From: an uncultured Lysobacterales bacterium
Lineage (GTDB): Bacteria > Pseudomonadota > Gammaproteobacteria > Xanthomonadales > Xanthomonadaceae
Assembly (NCBI GenBank): GCA_946886865.1
Contig: CAMPJI010000026.1
Location: 1-29,766, forward strand
Direction of reading: 5' to 3'
DNA: 29,766 bases
In this document: piece after piece, positions 8,741-16,575 of the stretch
How positions within the stretch are numbered: the stretch's first letter is position 1
Layout of the letters: every line of letters starts with the position of its first letter
Made by a program: the position numbers and the translations under genes
The notes under the pieces: model-generated
Told to the model about the DNA's origin: nothing
The model's database searches: none
What the model saw: the letters and a program-made list of their open reading frames with translations, nothing else

Positions 8741-9375
8741 CGCACGCGCTCCAGTTGCGTGCGCAGGTGCCGGACCGCTGCCGCCGTCACCGCCTCCAGC
8801 GGCTGCGAGGCATCGATCACACGAAAGCGCTCCGGATGGGCCTGCGCGCGTCCAAGGTAGGCGGTGCGCACGCGTTCGAAGAAGTCCTCGCGTTCGGACT
8901 CGATCCGGTCGGCTTCGCCGCGCCCGCGCATCCGCGACAGGCCCACCTGCACGGGGACATCCAGAAGCAGCGTCAGGCCGGGCTCGACGCCCACCACGCG
9001 ACGCTCGAGCTCGGCAATGAACTGCACGTCGCCGCCCCGCGCGCCGCCCTGGTAGGCGTAACTGGCGTCGGTGAAGCGGTCGCTGATCACCCAGGCACCC
9101 CGCTCGAGCGCGGGCAGCACGGTCTCGCGCACGTGCTGCGCGCGGGCGGCGAACATCAGCAGCAGTTCGGTCTCCGGCGCAGGCGGTTCATGGCGCGGGT
9201 CGAGCAGGAGGTCACGGATCTGCTCGGCCAGCGGCGTGCCGCCGGGTTCGCGCGTGCTCACCACGTCGTGGCCCGCCGCCGACAGCGTGTCGCGCAGCGC
9301 TGCCAGCACGGTGGACTTGCCGGCGCCCTCGCCGCCCTCGAGCGTGACCAGGCGCGGTTGCCGGACCAATGTCAC
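8737..9375 (-). CDS. tmk: Thymidylate kinase
   Basis: Phosphorylates dTMP to dTDP for DNA synthesis. The chosen GTG start at 9375 gives 212 residues, almost the E. coli length (213), and overlaps the mltG stop as GTGA. A much longer open frame extends upstream to 9849, but it runs through mltG and is not coding. The P-loop GGEGAGKST is at about residues 14-22; the dTMP-binding [10 protein letters not shown] region is at about 96-105. The LID segment [13 protein letters not shown] carries the arginines expected of the E. coli-type enzyme, which lacks an arginine in the P-loop. It is coupled to mltG upstream and to holB downstream. Confidence 0.96.
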   Translation of the reverse strand: MTLVRQPRLVTLEGGEGAGKSTVLAALRDTLSAAGHDVVSTREPGGTPLAEQIRDLLLDPRHEPPAPETELLLMFAARAQHVRETVLPALERGAWVISDRFTDASYAYQGGARGGDVQFIAELERRVVGVEPGLTLLLDVPVQVGLSRMRGRGEADRIESEREDFFERVRTAYLGRAQAHPERFRVIDASQPLEAVTAAAVRHLRTQLERVR

Positions 9376-10442
9376 TGCGTTTCCCGGGGGGCCTGCGGCG
9401 CGCGCTGCGCCTCGCGGTAGCGCCGCACGTAGCGCGAGACGGCGGCGTTGTGTTCGGCCAGCGAACTGGAAAACACGTGGCGCCCGCTGCCGTCGCCCAC
9501 CGCAACGAAATACAGCGCATCGCCATCGGCCGGGTCGGCGACCGCTGCCAACGCATCGACACCCGGCATGGCAATGGGCGTGGGCGGGAGGCCGTCGCGG
9601 GTATAGGTGTTGTAGGGCGTGTCCGTTTCCAGGTCGCGACGGCGGATGTTGCCGTCGTACCCCGGACCGATGCCGTAGATCACGGTGGGGTCGGTCTGCA
9701 GGCGCATGCCGATGCGCAGGCGGCGCTCGAACACGCCGGCAATCTGCGGCCGCTCTTCCGCGATACCGGTTTCCTTCTCGACGATCGAGGCCAGGGTCAG
9801 CATTTCGTCGGGCGTCTTGAGGACGCTGTCGTCCGTCCGCGCTTCCCAAGCCGATGCCAGTGCCTGGGCCATCGCCGCGTGGGCGCGGGCCAGCACGTCC
9901 AGGTCGCTGTCGCCACGCGTGTACAGGTAGGTCTCGGGCAGGAAGCGGCCTTCCGGGTGCTGGCCGGCATGACCGAGTTTGGCCATCAGCGCGGCGTCAT
10001 CGAGGGCCGCGCTCCCCTGCTCCAGCGGCGCGGCTTTGGCGAGCGCGGCACGCAGCTCGCGGATGTTCCAGCCTTCGACGATGGTGAACCGGTGGTGGAT
10101 CACCCGGCCTTCGCGCATGGCCGTCAGCAGCTCGCGCGGAGTGGTGCCCGCTGCCAGCGCGTACTCGCCCACGTGCAGGCTGGAGTCGGCACCCAGCTCG
10201 CGTGCCAGCACACGCCATTCGATCTCCTCGCCCGTCGTGACGCCGGCCTCGCGCAGTTTGCGCACGACCACCGGCAGCGAGTCGCCCGACTGCACCACCA
10301 CGCTGGCGCCGTCTTCGAAGCCCGAGATCGGCGCGTCGGCAAATCCGGCATACCGCTGCCACAACACGAAGGCGGCCGCCGCGGCGGCCACCAGCAACAG
10401 CAGGAACACGAAGCCGAAACGGCGCTTGCGGGGTCGGGTCAC
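9372..10442 (-). CDS. mltG: Endolytic murein transglycosylase MltG (YceG-like)
   Basis: Inner-membrane lytic transglycosylase that cleaves nascent glycan strands and sets their length. The GTG start at 10442 overlaps the pabC stop (GTGA) and gives 356 residues (E. coli 340). The frame open upstream to 10577 lies inside pabC. One membrane anchor is at about residues 9-27 ([19 protein letters not shown]) after a basic head (TRPRKRR). A LysM-like region follows at about 45-100. The catalytic domain has Glu222 in SIVEKET, and [17 protein letters not shown] at about 241-257. Its place between pabC and tmk is the classical enterobacterial and pseudomonad order. Confidence 0.95.
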   Translation of the reverse strand: MTRPRKRRFGFVFLLLLVAAAAAAFVLWQRYAGFADAPISGFEDGASVVVQSGDSLPVVVRKLREAGVTTGEEIEWRVLARELGADSSLHVGEYALAAGTTPRELLTAMREGRVIHHRFTIVEGWNIRELRAALAKAAPLEQGSAALDDAALMAKLGHAGQHPEGRFLPETYLYTRGDSDLDVLARAHAAMAQALASAWEARTDDSVLKTPDEMLTLASIVEKETGIAEERPQIAGVFERRLRIGMRLQTDPTVIYGIGPGYDGNIRRRDLETDTPYNTYTRDGLPPTPIAMPGVDALAAVADPADGDALYFVAVGDGSGRHVFSSSLAEHNAAVSRYVRRYREAQRAPQAPRETQ

Positions 10443-11272
10443 GGCGTCTCCGGGGGCGCGGCAAATGCGGGATGGTCGAGGGCAAGGGCGCGGCAAGCGT
10501 CCACCACACGGGGGTGTGGCAACCACGTGCGATCGCCGAGCCGGGCGACCGGCAGGATACCCCGCACCGCATTGCACAGGAAAACCGCGTCGGCCGTCTC
10601 AACCTCCTGCGGCGAAAGGATCCCGATGCGCGCATCGAGCCGTGCCAGCGCCCATTCGCGGCAGACGCCCGCAACGCCGCAGCGGTCGACCGGCGGCGTG
10701 CGCCACTGGCCATCAATCAACGCGAAGACGTTGCCCGCCGTAGCGCACACCACGTCGCCGGAGGTCGAGCGCATCAGGCCGTCATGCGCGTCCGGCATCT
10801 GGCCACCGGGGGCCGTCCATTCCAAACGGGCCAGTACCTGCTCCAACCGGTTGCAGTGCTTGATGCCAGCCAGCGCCGGCTGCTCCGCCAGACGGGTGTC
10901 ACACCAGCGCAACGTGAGTCCACCCGGCGTGGCCACAGGCACGGGGTGGTGCGACACGATGCAGGTCGGCGCGGGCGCGGGCGGCGGTGCATAGCCACGG
11001 CCACCGGCGCCCCGGGTGAGCAGCAGTTTGACGACCCCCTCGCCGCCCTGGAGCAACGTCGAGACCTGCCGGACCACCTCCGCTTCGGCCGGCACCGGAA
11101 TGCGCAGCCGCTGCGCGCCGTGCAGCAGGCGACGCCAGTGCGCGGGCCACCACGGCACCGTACCCGCATGCGCCCGCATCGTCTCGAACAGCCCGTCGCC
11201 GTAAGCCAGCCCCCGGTCGTCGGCCGCGATCGCGCCGTCGTCCCTGCCCTCCACCCGCACCGGCACGTTCAC
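10439..11272 (-). CDS. pabC: Aminodeoxychorismate lyase
   Basis: PLP-dependent fold-type IV enzyme that releases pyruvate from 4-amino-4-deoxychorismate to give p-aminobenzoate for folate. The protein has 277 residues. The N-terminal DRGLAYGDGLFETMR (19-33) is typical. The PLP lysine is Lys138 in GIKHCNRLEQVLAR, matching the E. coli GLKHLNRLEQVL motif. The C-terminal part has DGLMRSTSGDVVCATAGNVF. The start is GTG at 11272, overlapping the pabB stop as GTGA. It supplies the second step after PabB. A PabA-type glutaminase is not encoded in this window. Confidence 0.94.
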   Translation of the reverse strand: MNVPVRVEGRDDGAIAADDRGLAYGDGLFETMRAHAGTVPWWPAHWRRLLHGAQRLRIPVPAEAEVVRQVSTLLQGGEGVVKLLLTRGAGGRGYAPPPAPAPTCIVSHHPVPVATPGGLTLRWCDTRLAEQPALAGIKHCNRLEQVLARLEWTAPGGQMPDAHDGLMRSTSGDVVCATAGNVFALIDGQWRTPPVDRCGVAGVCREWALARLDARIGILSPQEVETADAVFLCNAVRGILPVARLGDRTWLPHPRVVDACRALALDHPAFAAPPETP

Positions 11273-12630
11273 CCCTGCACACCCAGCGCGCGCAACATGC
11301 CGCGGGCCTTGGCGCGCGTCTCATCGAGTTCGCGCTCCGGGTCGGAATCGGCCACGATCCCCGCCCCCGTCCGGAAGCGCAGCACGCTCCCCTCGCCCGC
11401 CGGCTCCAGCTCCGCGCTGCGGATCAGGATGTTGAGGTCGAGATCGCCATCGCGGTTCAACCAGCCCATCGCGCCGGTGTAGGCGCCGCGGCCGGTGCCC
11501 TCCAGCTCGGCGATGATCTGCATGCAGCGCACCTTGGGGCAGCCGGTGATCGTGCCCCCCGGGAACGTCGCGCGGATCACGTCGCCGGGCGTGGCCGCGG
11601 GCTTCAGGCGTCCGCGCACATTGCTGACAATGTGGTGGACGTGCGCGTAGCTCTCCACCGTCATCAGCTCGTCGACCTCGACGCTGCCCGGCACGCATAC
11701 GCGCCCCAGGTCGTTGCGCTCCAGGTCGATCAGCATCACGTGCTCGGCGCGCTCCTTGGGGTGGCCGACCAGTTCCTGCACGCGGGCGACATCGTCGTCG
11801 CCCGCCGTTCGCGGACGCGTGCCCGCGATGGGACGGGTCTCCACGAGGTCGCCCCTTACCGACACCAGCCGCTCCGGGGAGGCACTGACCACCGCAGCCC
11901 CCGCGGTTTCGAAGATGCCCGCGAAGGGCGCCGGGTTGTTGTGCCGCAGCCGCGCGAACAGCTCCGCCGGTTCCAGCACCCGCTCGAACCTCGCGAGCCA
12001 GGCACGCGACAGGTTGGTCTGGAACACGTCGCCCGCCGCCAGGTAGTCCAGCACGCGGCGCACGCCCGACAGGTAGCGCCCGGGGTCGTCCTCGGTGATC
12101 CGCGAAGGCGCTTGCCATTCGGCCATGGCACGTGGCGCGGTCGCGCAGTCGTGCTCGATGGCGTCGAGCTGCTGTGCGTGCCCGGGTTCGGCGACGGCGA
12201 TGCATTCGCCAGTGGCATGGTCGCGCAGCAGGGCGGCGTGGCAGCGGACGGCGACGGCTACCGGCAAAGAACCGGCCGCGTCGGGCAACTGCAGCACCGG
12301 TTCGACCTGCCCGGCCAGCTCGTAGCCCAGCAGCAAGGCCCAGCCGCCCCGGAACGGCCAACGCGGCTCGTCGCGGGCGGTGCGCTCGCGCTGCCACGCG
12401 GCATCCAGGGCGTGCAGGAAGTCGCCCTCGACGACAGTGCCGTCCTGGTCGCGCGTGATGCCGTCGCGTTCCAGACTGAGCTGCTCGCAGCCCGCCATCA
12501 AAAGCAGGTCCCAGCGTCCCTGCGCCGTGCCGTGGGCACTCGACTCCAGCAGCAGCGGGTAGCGCTGCGGGGCCAGCCGATGCAGGTCGAGCAGGTCGAT
12601 GGAGGGAGCGAGCGCGCGGGTCAGCAGCAT
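11269..12630 (-). CDS. pabB: Aminodeoxychorismate synthase component I (chorismate-binding)
   Basis: Converts chorismate to 4-amino-4-deoxychorismate with ammonia from a PabA glutaminase. The protein has 453 residues, the same length as E. coli PabB. The C-terminal chorismate-binding domain shows VSASPERLVSV, TRPIAGTRPR (265-274), IDLERNDLGRV, VHHIVSNVRG, FPGGTITGCPK and GAGIVADSDPERE. Position 269 is alanine in PIAGT; E. coli PabB has the nucleophilic lysine here (PIKGT). Anthranilate synthase (TrpE) also has alanine, so TrpE-like chemistry is conceivable, but the immediate coupling to pabC by a GTGA overlap argues for PabB. Only a weak ribosome site (GATGAG) precedes the ATG at 12630. Confidence 0.87.
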   Translation of the reverse strand: MLLTRALAPSIDLLDLHRLAPQRYPLLLESSAHGTAQGRWDLLLMAGCEQLSLERDGITRDQDGTVVEGDFLHALDAAWQRERTARDEPRWPFRGGWALLLGYELAGQVEPVLQLPDAAGSLPVAVAVRCHAALLRDHATGECIAVAEPGHAQQLDAIEHDCATAPRAMAEWQAPSRITEDDPGRYLSGVRRVLDYLAAGDVFQTNLSRAWLARFERVLEPAELFARLRHNNPAPFAGIFETAGAAVVSASPERLVSVRGDLVETRPIAGTRPRTAGDDDVARVQELVGHPKERAEHVMLIDLERNDLGRVCVPGSVEVDELMTVESYAHVHHIVSNVRGRLKPAATPGDVIRATFPGGTITGCPKVRCMQIIAELEGTGRGAYTGAMGWLNRDGDLDLNILIRSAELEPAGEGSVLRFRTGAGIVADSDPERELDETRAKARGMLRALGVQG

Positions 12631-12706
12631 GGGGGTCTCATCATCGCGCCGGCAGCCGCCCCGACACGTGAGCGGTTACCGGCAGGATGGATCGCGGCGC
12701 CTTCGA

Positions 12707-12733
12707 GCATGCCGGCAGGCCCGTCCGGCATGC
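12707..12733. repeat. Perfect 9-bp inverted repeat between fabF and pabB
   Basis: GCATGCCGG (12707-12715) and CCGGCATGC (12725-12733) form a hairpin with a 9-base loop, in the 138-base gap after the fabF stop and before pabB. There is no U-tract on the minus strand. It may be a pausing, processing or 3'-stabilising element that sets fabF and pabB levels apart. Confidence 0.5.
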
Positions 12734-12768
12734 CGGCCCGGCTGCATCGGGATGCTGCTGGCGGTCGA

Positions 12769-14007
12769 TCAGATCCGCTTGAACACCAGCGTGCCGTTGG
12801 TGCCACCGAAGCCGAAGCCGTTGGACACCGCCACGTCGACCTTGGCCTGGCGGGCTTCGTTGGGCACGTAGTCCAGGTCGCAGCCCTCGCCGGGCGCTTC
12901 GAGGTTGATCGTCGGCGGGATGATGCCTTCGTGCAGCGCCATCACCGAGAAGATCGCCTCGGCGCCACCGGCCGCACCCAGCAGGTGGCCCGTCATCGAC
13001 TTGGTGGAGCTGACCATCGTCTTGTAGGCGTGGTCACCCAACGCGCGCTTGATCGCCCGCGTCTCGGCCACGTCGCCCAGCGGCGTGGAGGTGCCGTGCG
13101 CGTTGAGATAGCCGACGGCGTCGACGCCCACGCCGGCATCCTTGAGCGCCGCGACCATGCAGCGGGCCGGGCCTTCGCCGTCCTCGCTCGGCGCGGTCAT
13201 GTGGAACGCATCGGAACTGGCGCCGAAGCCGGCCAGCTCGCAGTAGATGCGCGCGCCGCGGGCCTTGGCGTACTCGTACTCCTCCAGCACCAGGATGCCT
13301 GCGCCGTCGCCCAGCACGAAGCCGTCGCGGTCCTTGTCCCAGGGCCGGCTGGCGCGGGTCGGGTCGTCGTTGCGGGTGGACATGGCCTTCATCGCGCAGA
13401 AGCCGCCCACCGACGTCGGCGACGAACCGCGCTCGGCACCGCCGGCGATCATCACGTCGGCATCGCCGTACTGGATCATCCGCATCGCCATGCCGATGGA
13501 GTGGTTGGACGTGGCGCACGCCGACACGGCCGAGAAGTTGGGCCCCTTGATGCCGGTCAGCAGCGAGACCTGGCCGGGCAGCATGTTGATGATGGTGCTG
13601 GGCACGTAGAACGGCGAGATCTTGCGCGGACCGCCTTCGTGGAACTTGATCGTCTGCTCCTCGATACCCAGCAGGCCGCCGATGCCCGAGCCGATCAGCG
13701 CACCGATGCGCTCGGCATTGGAGTCGTCCACGGTCAGGCCGGCGTCCTCCATCGCCATCAGCGAAGCGGCCACGCCGTAATGGATGAACTCTTCCATCTT
13801 GCGGGCGTCCTTGGGCGACACCCACTTGCCGATGTCGAAGTCGCGGACTTCACCGGCGATGCGCGTGGTGAACGCCGAGGGGTCGAAATGGGTGATCGGA
13901 CCGATGCCGGACCGGCCGTTGACGATGCCGTCCCAACTGGTGGCCAGGTCATTGCCCAGCGGTGACACGATGCCCAGACCGGTGACGACGACGCGACGCT
14001 TCGACAT
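12769..14007 (-). CDS. fabF: 3-oxoacyl-ACP synthase II
   Basis: Condensing enzyme that elongates acyl-ACP with malonyl-ACP. The chosen ATG at 14007 (SKRRVVVTGLGIVSPLGND) has GGAG six bases upstream and gives 412 residues (E. coli 413). The open frame reaching 14154 is non-coding extension. The catalytic triad is Cys164 (SACATS), His304 (NAHGTSTPLGD) and His341 (GHLLGAAGG). The conserved lysine lies in SSTKSMTGH. It sits 218 bases after acpP, beyond acpP's own terminator, so it is either reached by read-through or has its own promoter. Confidence 0.97.
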   Translation of the reverse strand: MSKRRVVVTGLGIVSPLGNDLATSWDGIVNGRSGIGPITHFDPSAFTTRIAGEVRDFDIGKWVSPKDARKMEEFIHYGVAASLMAMEDAGLTVDDSNAERIGALIGSGIGGLLGIEEQTIKFHEGGPRKISPFYVPSTIINMLPGQVSLLTGIKGPNFSAVSACATSNHSIGMAMRMIQYGDADVMIAGGAERGSSPTSVGGFCAMKAMSTRNDDPTRASRPWDKDRDGFVLGDGAGILVLEEYEYAKARGARIYCELAGFGASSDAFHMTAPSEDGEGPARCMVAALKDAGVGVDAVGYLNAHGTSTPLGDVAETRAIKRALGDHAYKTMVSSTKSMTGHLLGAAGGAEAIFSVMALHEGIIPPTINLEAPGEGCDLDYVPNEARQAKVDVAVSNGFGFGGTNGTLVFKRI

Positions 14008-14156
14008 GGAGAACTCCGACTGCGGTCGGCGCCGACGGGGCGCATCGACCGGAAGAAAACAGGTTGGCGGTGGTGCACATTCGGGGACGACACGGACATC
14101 CGGCCGCGGGTGGCCCCGAACGCACGGCCCGGACCACTGCGCGGCCCGGACCATTC

Positions 14157-14183
14157 AAAAACGCGGGGCCGCAACGCGGCCCC
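14157..14183 (-). terminator. Intrinsic terminator downstream of acpP
   Basis: The perfect 8-bp stem GGGGCCGC/GCGGCCCC (14165-14172 and 14176-14183) has a 3-base loop. On the minus strand it is followed by GCG and then five T (plus-strand A run 14157-14161). It lies about 45 bases after the acpP stop. The short spacer before the U-tract makes it a partial rather than absolute terminator, which suits partial read-through into fabF. Confidence 0.75.
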
Positions 14184-14198
14184 GGTGTACTGCTGGAC

Positions 14199-14215
14199 GG
14201 GCGGCATTGCCGCCC
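14199..14215 (-). terminator. Second compact hairpin directly after acpP
   Basis: The 7-bp stem GGGCGGC/GCCGCCC (14199-14205 and 14209-14215) has a 3-base loop, starting 11 bases after the acpP stop codon. There is no U-tract of its own. Together with the next hairpin it would stabilise the 3' end of the acpP mRNA against exonucleases. Confidence 0.5.
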
Positions 14216-14225
14216 GCAGGGCGCC

Positions 14226-14465
14226 TTACGACTTGACGTGCGCCTTGACGTAGTCGATCGCCTGCTGCACCGAGGTGATCTTCTCGGCTTCCTCGTCCGG
14301 GATCTCGCACTCGAACTCTTCCTCGAGGGCCATCACCAGCTCGACGGTGTCGAGCGAGTCCGCGCCGAGGTCGTCGACGAACGAAGCGTTGTTGGTGACT
14401 TCCTCTTCCTTGACGCCCAGCTGTTCGACGACGATTTTCTTGACGCGCTCTTCGATGCTGCTCAT
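14226..14465 (-). CDS. acpP: Acyl carrier protein
   Basis: Carrier of all growing acyl chains in type II fatty-acid synthesis. The protein has 79 residues, very acidic, with the phosphopantetheine attachment site Ser37 in [18 protein letters not shown]. It starts [18 protein letters not shown], typical of AcpP. The ATG at 14465 follows a strong GGAGGAG at nine bases. It is set apart from its neighbours: 144 bases after fabG with a candidate promoter, and followed by two hairpins, as expected for a very highly expressed gene. Confidence 0.98.
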   Translation of the reverse strand: MSSIEERVKKIVVEQLGVKEEEVTNNASFVDDLGADSLDTVELVMALEEEFECEIPDEEAEKITSVQQAIDYVKAHVKS

Positions 14466-14505
14466 CTGTGCTCACTCCTCCCGGGGCGGGATTTTTCGAT
14501 GGAAT

Positions 14506-14534
14506 AGTCTAATTGAATCGGCGGCGATCGCGAA
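14506..14534 (-). promoter_or_regulatory. Candidate promoter of acpP
   Basis: TAGACT (14511-14506 on the minus strand; four of six matches to TATAAT) lies 41 bases before the acpP start. The best -35 at 17 bases is a poor TTCGCG. The unusually long gap and the known independent expression of acpP in other gammaproteobacteria support a promoter here, but the sequence evidence is modest. Confidence 0.4.
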
Positions 14535-14609
14535 CGTGCGGGAAACGCCTTTTCGATCAATGGGTTGCCGGCCCTTCCTGGGCCCATGCGCCGGGTGGCG
14601 CACGTGCGG

Positions 14610-15356
14610 TCACGGCATGTACATACCGCCGTTGACGTGCAGGGTCTCGCCGGTGATGTAGGCGGCCGACGGGCCGGCCAGGAACGCCACCGCACGCGCG
14701 ATGTCGGCCGGCTCGCCCAGGCGACCCAGGGCGATCTGGTCGAGCATGCCCTTCCTGGCGTCCTCGGGCAGGGACCGGGTCATGTCGGTGTCGATGAAAC
14801 CGGGCGCCACGACATTGACGGTGATGCCGCGGCTGCCGATCTCCCGCGCCATCGACTTGCTGAAACCGATGATGCCGGCCTTGGCGGCGGCATAGTTGGC
14901 CTGCCCGGCATTGCCGGTCACGCCGATCACCGAGGCGATGTTGATGATCCGGCCCTTGCGCGCCTTCATCATCGCGCGCATCACCGCCTTGCTGGTGCGG
15001 TAGACGCTGGTCAGGTTGGTGTCGAGGATGGCCTGCCAGTCCTCGTCCTTCATCCGCATCAGCAGGTTGTCGCGGGTGATGCCGGCATTGTTGACGAGGA
15101 TGGAGACCGGGCCGATATCGCTGGCGATGCCGTCGATCAGCGCCTCGACCGAAGCCGGGTCGGCTACGTCCAGCACGCGGCCATGGCCGCCCTGGCCCGC
15201 CAGCCGCTCGCCGATCGCCTTCGCGCCGGCCTCGGACGTCGCGGTACCGATCACCGTCGCGCCCTGCGCGGCCAGCTCGTCGGCGATCGCGGCACCGATG
15301 CCGCGGCTGGCGCCGGTGACGAGGGCGATTTCACCCTTCAGGAGTTGTTCGCTCAT
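14610..15356 (-). CDS. fabG: 3-oxoacyl-ACP reductase
   Basis: NADPH-dependent short-chain dehydrogenase that reduces 3-oxoacyl-ACP in each elongation round. The protein has 248 residues (E. coli 244). The cofactor motif GASRGIG is at 15-21 and NNAG at 89-92. The catalytic Ser142 is in NIASVIG, with Tyr155 and Lys159 in NYAAAKAG. The C-terminal GETLHVNGGMYMP is typical of FabG. The ATG at 15356 follows AAGGA at six bases. It is 78 bases after fabD; that gap contains a REP-like element. Confidence 0.97.
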   Translation of the reverse strand: MSEQLLKGEIALVTGASRGIGAAIADELAAQGATVIGTATSEAGAKAIGERLAGQGGHGRVLDVADPASVEALIDGIASDIGPVSILVNNAGITRDNLLMRMKDEDWQAILDTNLTSVYRTSKAVMRAMMKARKGRIINIASVIGVTGNAGQANYAAAKAGIIGFSKSMAREIGSRGITVNVVAPGFIDTDMTRSLPEDARKGMLDQIALGRLGEPADIARAVAFLAGPSAAYITGETLHVNGGMYMP

Positions 15357-15376
15357 GGAAAATCCTTGCTTTCAGA

Positions 15377-15423
15377 TGTAGGAGCGGCTTCACCCGCGAA
15401 CCGCGCCACGATCGCCGGGTGAA
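15377..15423. repeat. REP-like palindromic element between fabD and fabG
   Basis: TGTAGGAGCGGCTTCACCCG (15377-15396) strongly resembles the short REP repeats dispersed between genes in Xanthomonadaceae and Pseudomonas, which share the head GTAGGAGCGGCTT. TTCACCCG (15389-15396) pairs with CGGGTGAA (15416-15423), giving an 8-bp stem. Such elements are moved by RAYT transposases and often act as mRNA stabilisers or transcription dampers. I see no second copy in this window. Confidence 0.7.
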
Positions 15424-15434
15424 CCCGCATCGGG

Positions 15435-16397
15435 TCAATTCGGATGCGCCAGCGCGGCGTCGATATCGGCCCCAGCCCCCAACGCCCGCGCCTCGAGCGA
15501 CTTGTCGATGCGCTTGACCAGGCCGGTCAGCACCTTGCCCGGGCCGCACTCGTAGACGCGTGTCGCACCGCGCGCGGCCAGCGCCTGCACGCAGCCGGTC
15601 CACTGCACCGGCAGGTACAACTGGCGAACCAGCGCGTCACGGATGGATTCAGTGCCGTCGTGCACCTCGGCATCGACGTTCTGGACCACCGGGAGCGATG
15701 GCGCCTGCCAGTCGATGTCCTTCATCGCCTCGGCCAGGCGGTTGGCGGCCTCGCGCATGAGCGGCGTGTGCGAAGGCACCGACACGGCCAGCTTCACCGC
15801 CTTGCGCACGCCACGCTCGGCCAGCAAGGCCAGCGCGCGCTCGACGGCCTCGGCGTGCCCGCCGATGACGATCTGCCCGGGCGAATTGAAGTTGGCGGGC
15901 ACCACGACTTCCTTGCCCGACACCGAGTCGCAGACCTCCTGCACCAGCGCGTCCTCAGCACCGAGCACGGCGGCCATGGCACCGGTCCCCGGAGGGGCCG
16001 CGTCCTGCATGAGCTGGCCACGCAGGCGCACGAGGCGCGCCGCATCGGACAACGACAGCGTGCCGGCCGCGACCAGCGCGGCGTACTCGCCCAGGCTGTG
16101 GCCGGCCAGCTGCGCCGGCCGTGCGCCACCGCGCTCGTTCCAGAGCCGCCACACGGCGACACCTGCGGCCAGCAGCGCAGGCTGGGTGAATTCGGTCTGG
16201 TTGAGCTGTTCTTCGGGACCGGTCCGGGCGATCGACCACAGATCGACGCCGGCGCCTTCGCTCGCCTCGGCGAACGCCTGTTCGATAACCGGGCTCGCCT
16301 CGGCCAGTTCGGCCAGCATGCCCAGCGACTGCGAGCCCTGGCCGGGGAACACGAAGGCCAGTTGCGGGTCGGTCGAAGCGGGGGTGGGTTCAGTCAC
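15435..16397 (-). CDS. fabD: Malonyl-CoA:ACP transacylase
   Basis: Transfers malonyl from CoA to AcpP. The chosen GTG start at 16397 follows AGGGA at seven bases and gives 320 residues (E. coli 309). An upstream ATG at 16427 would add ten residues but has no ribosome site. The frame open to 16646 is otherwise non-coding. FVFPGQGSQ is at 15-23. The nucleophile Ser101 is in GHSLGEYAAL and the partner His210 in VPSHTPLM; the conserved arginine is in LVRLRGQLMQ. It lies 178 bases after fabH and precedes fabG. Confidence 0.96.
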   Translation of the reverse strand: MTEPTPASTDPQLAFVFPGQGSQSLGMLAELAEASPVIEQAFAEASEGAGVDLWSIARTGPEEQLNQTEFTQPALLAAGVAVWRLWNERGGARPAQLAGHSLGEYAALVAAGTLSLSDAARLVRLRGQLMQDAAPPGTGAMAAVLGAEDALVQEVCDSVSGKEVVVPANFNSPGQIVIGGHAEAVERALALLAERGVRKAVKLAVSVPSHTPLMREAANRLAEAMKDIDWQAPSLPVVQNVDAEVHDGTESIRDALVRQLYLPVQWTGCVQALAARGATRVYECGPGKVLTGLVKRIDKSLEARALGAGADIDAALAHPN

Positions 16398-16575
16398 GCG
16401 CGGTTCCCTGCGTTGAGAACGCGCCATGATACGAGCGAATGCGCGGGGGCGTCTGTACCCGCGCGTACAGTTGACGCCTGGCCGGAAAGCTGCAGACCGG
16501 AATGCAGCGAGGGACCTGAAGCCACCGCCTTTCGGCGATGACGCAGATCCCTCGGCAGGTTCGAACGGCGGCCGC

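Noticed and set aside
11269..12630. Anthranilate synthase TrpE as the identity of the chorismate enzyme
   Set aside because: PIAGT is TrpE-like, but the N-terminal region, the 453-residue length and the GTGA coupling to pabC fit PabB better; kept as a finding instead.
11632..13965. 777-codon open frame on the plus strand opposite pabB and fabF
   Set aside because: Antisense shadow. Both genes beneath it have complete catalytic motifs, and the translation shows no recognisable domain.
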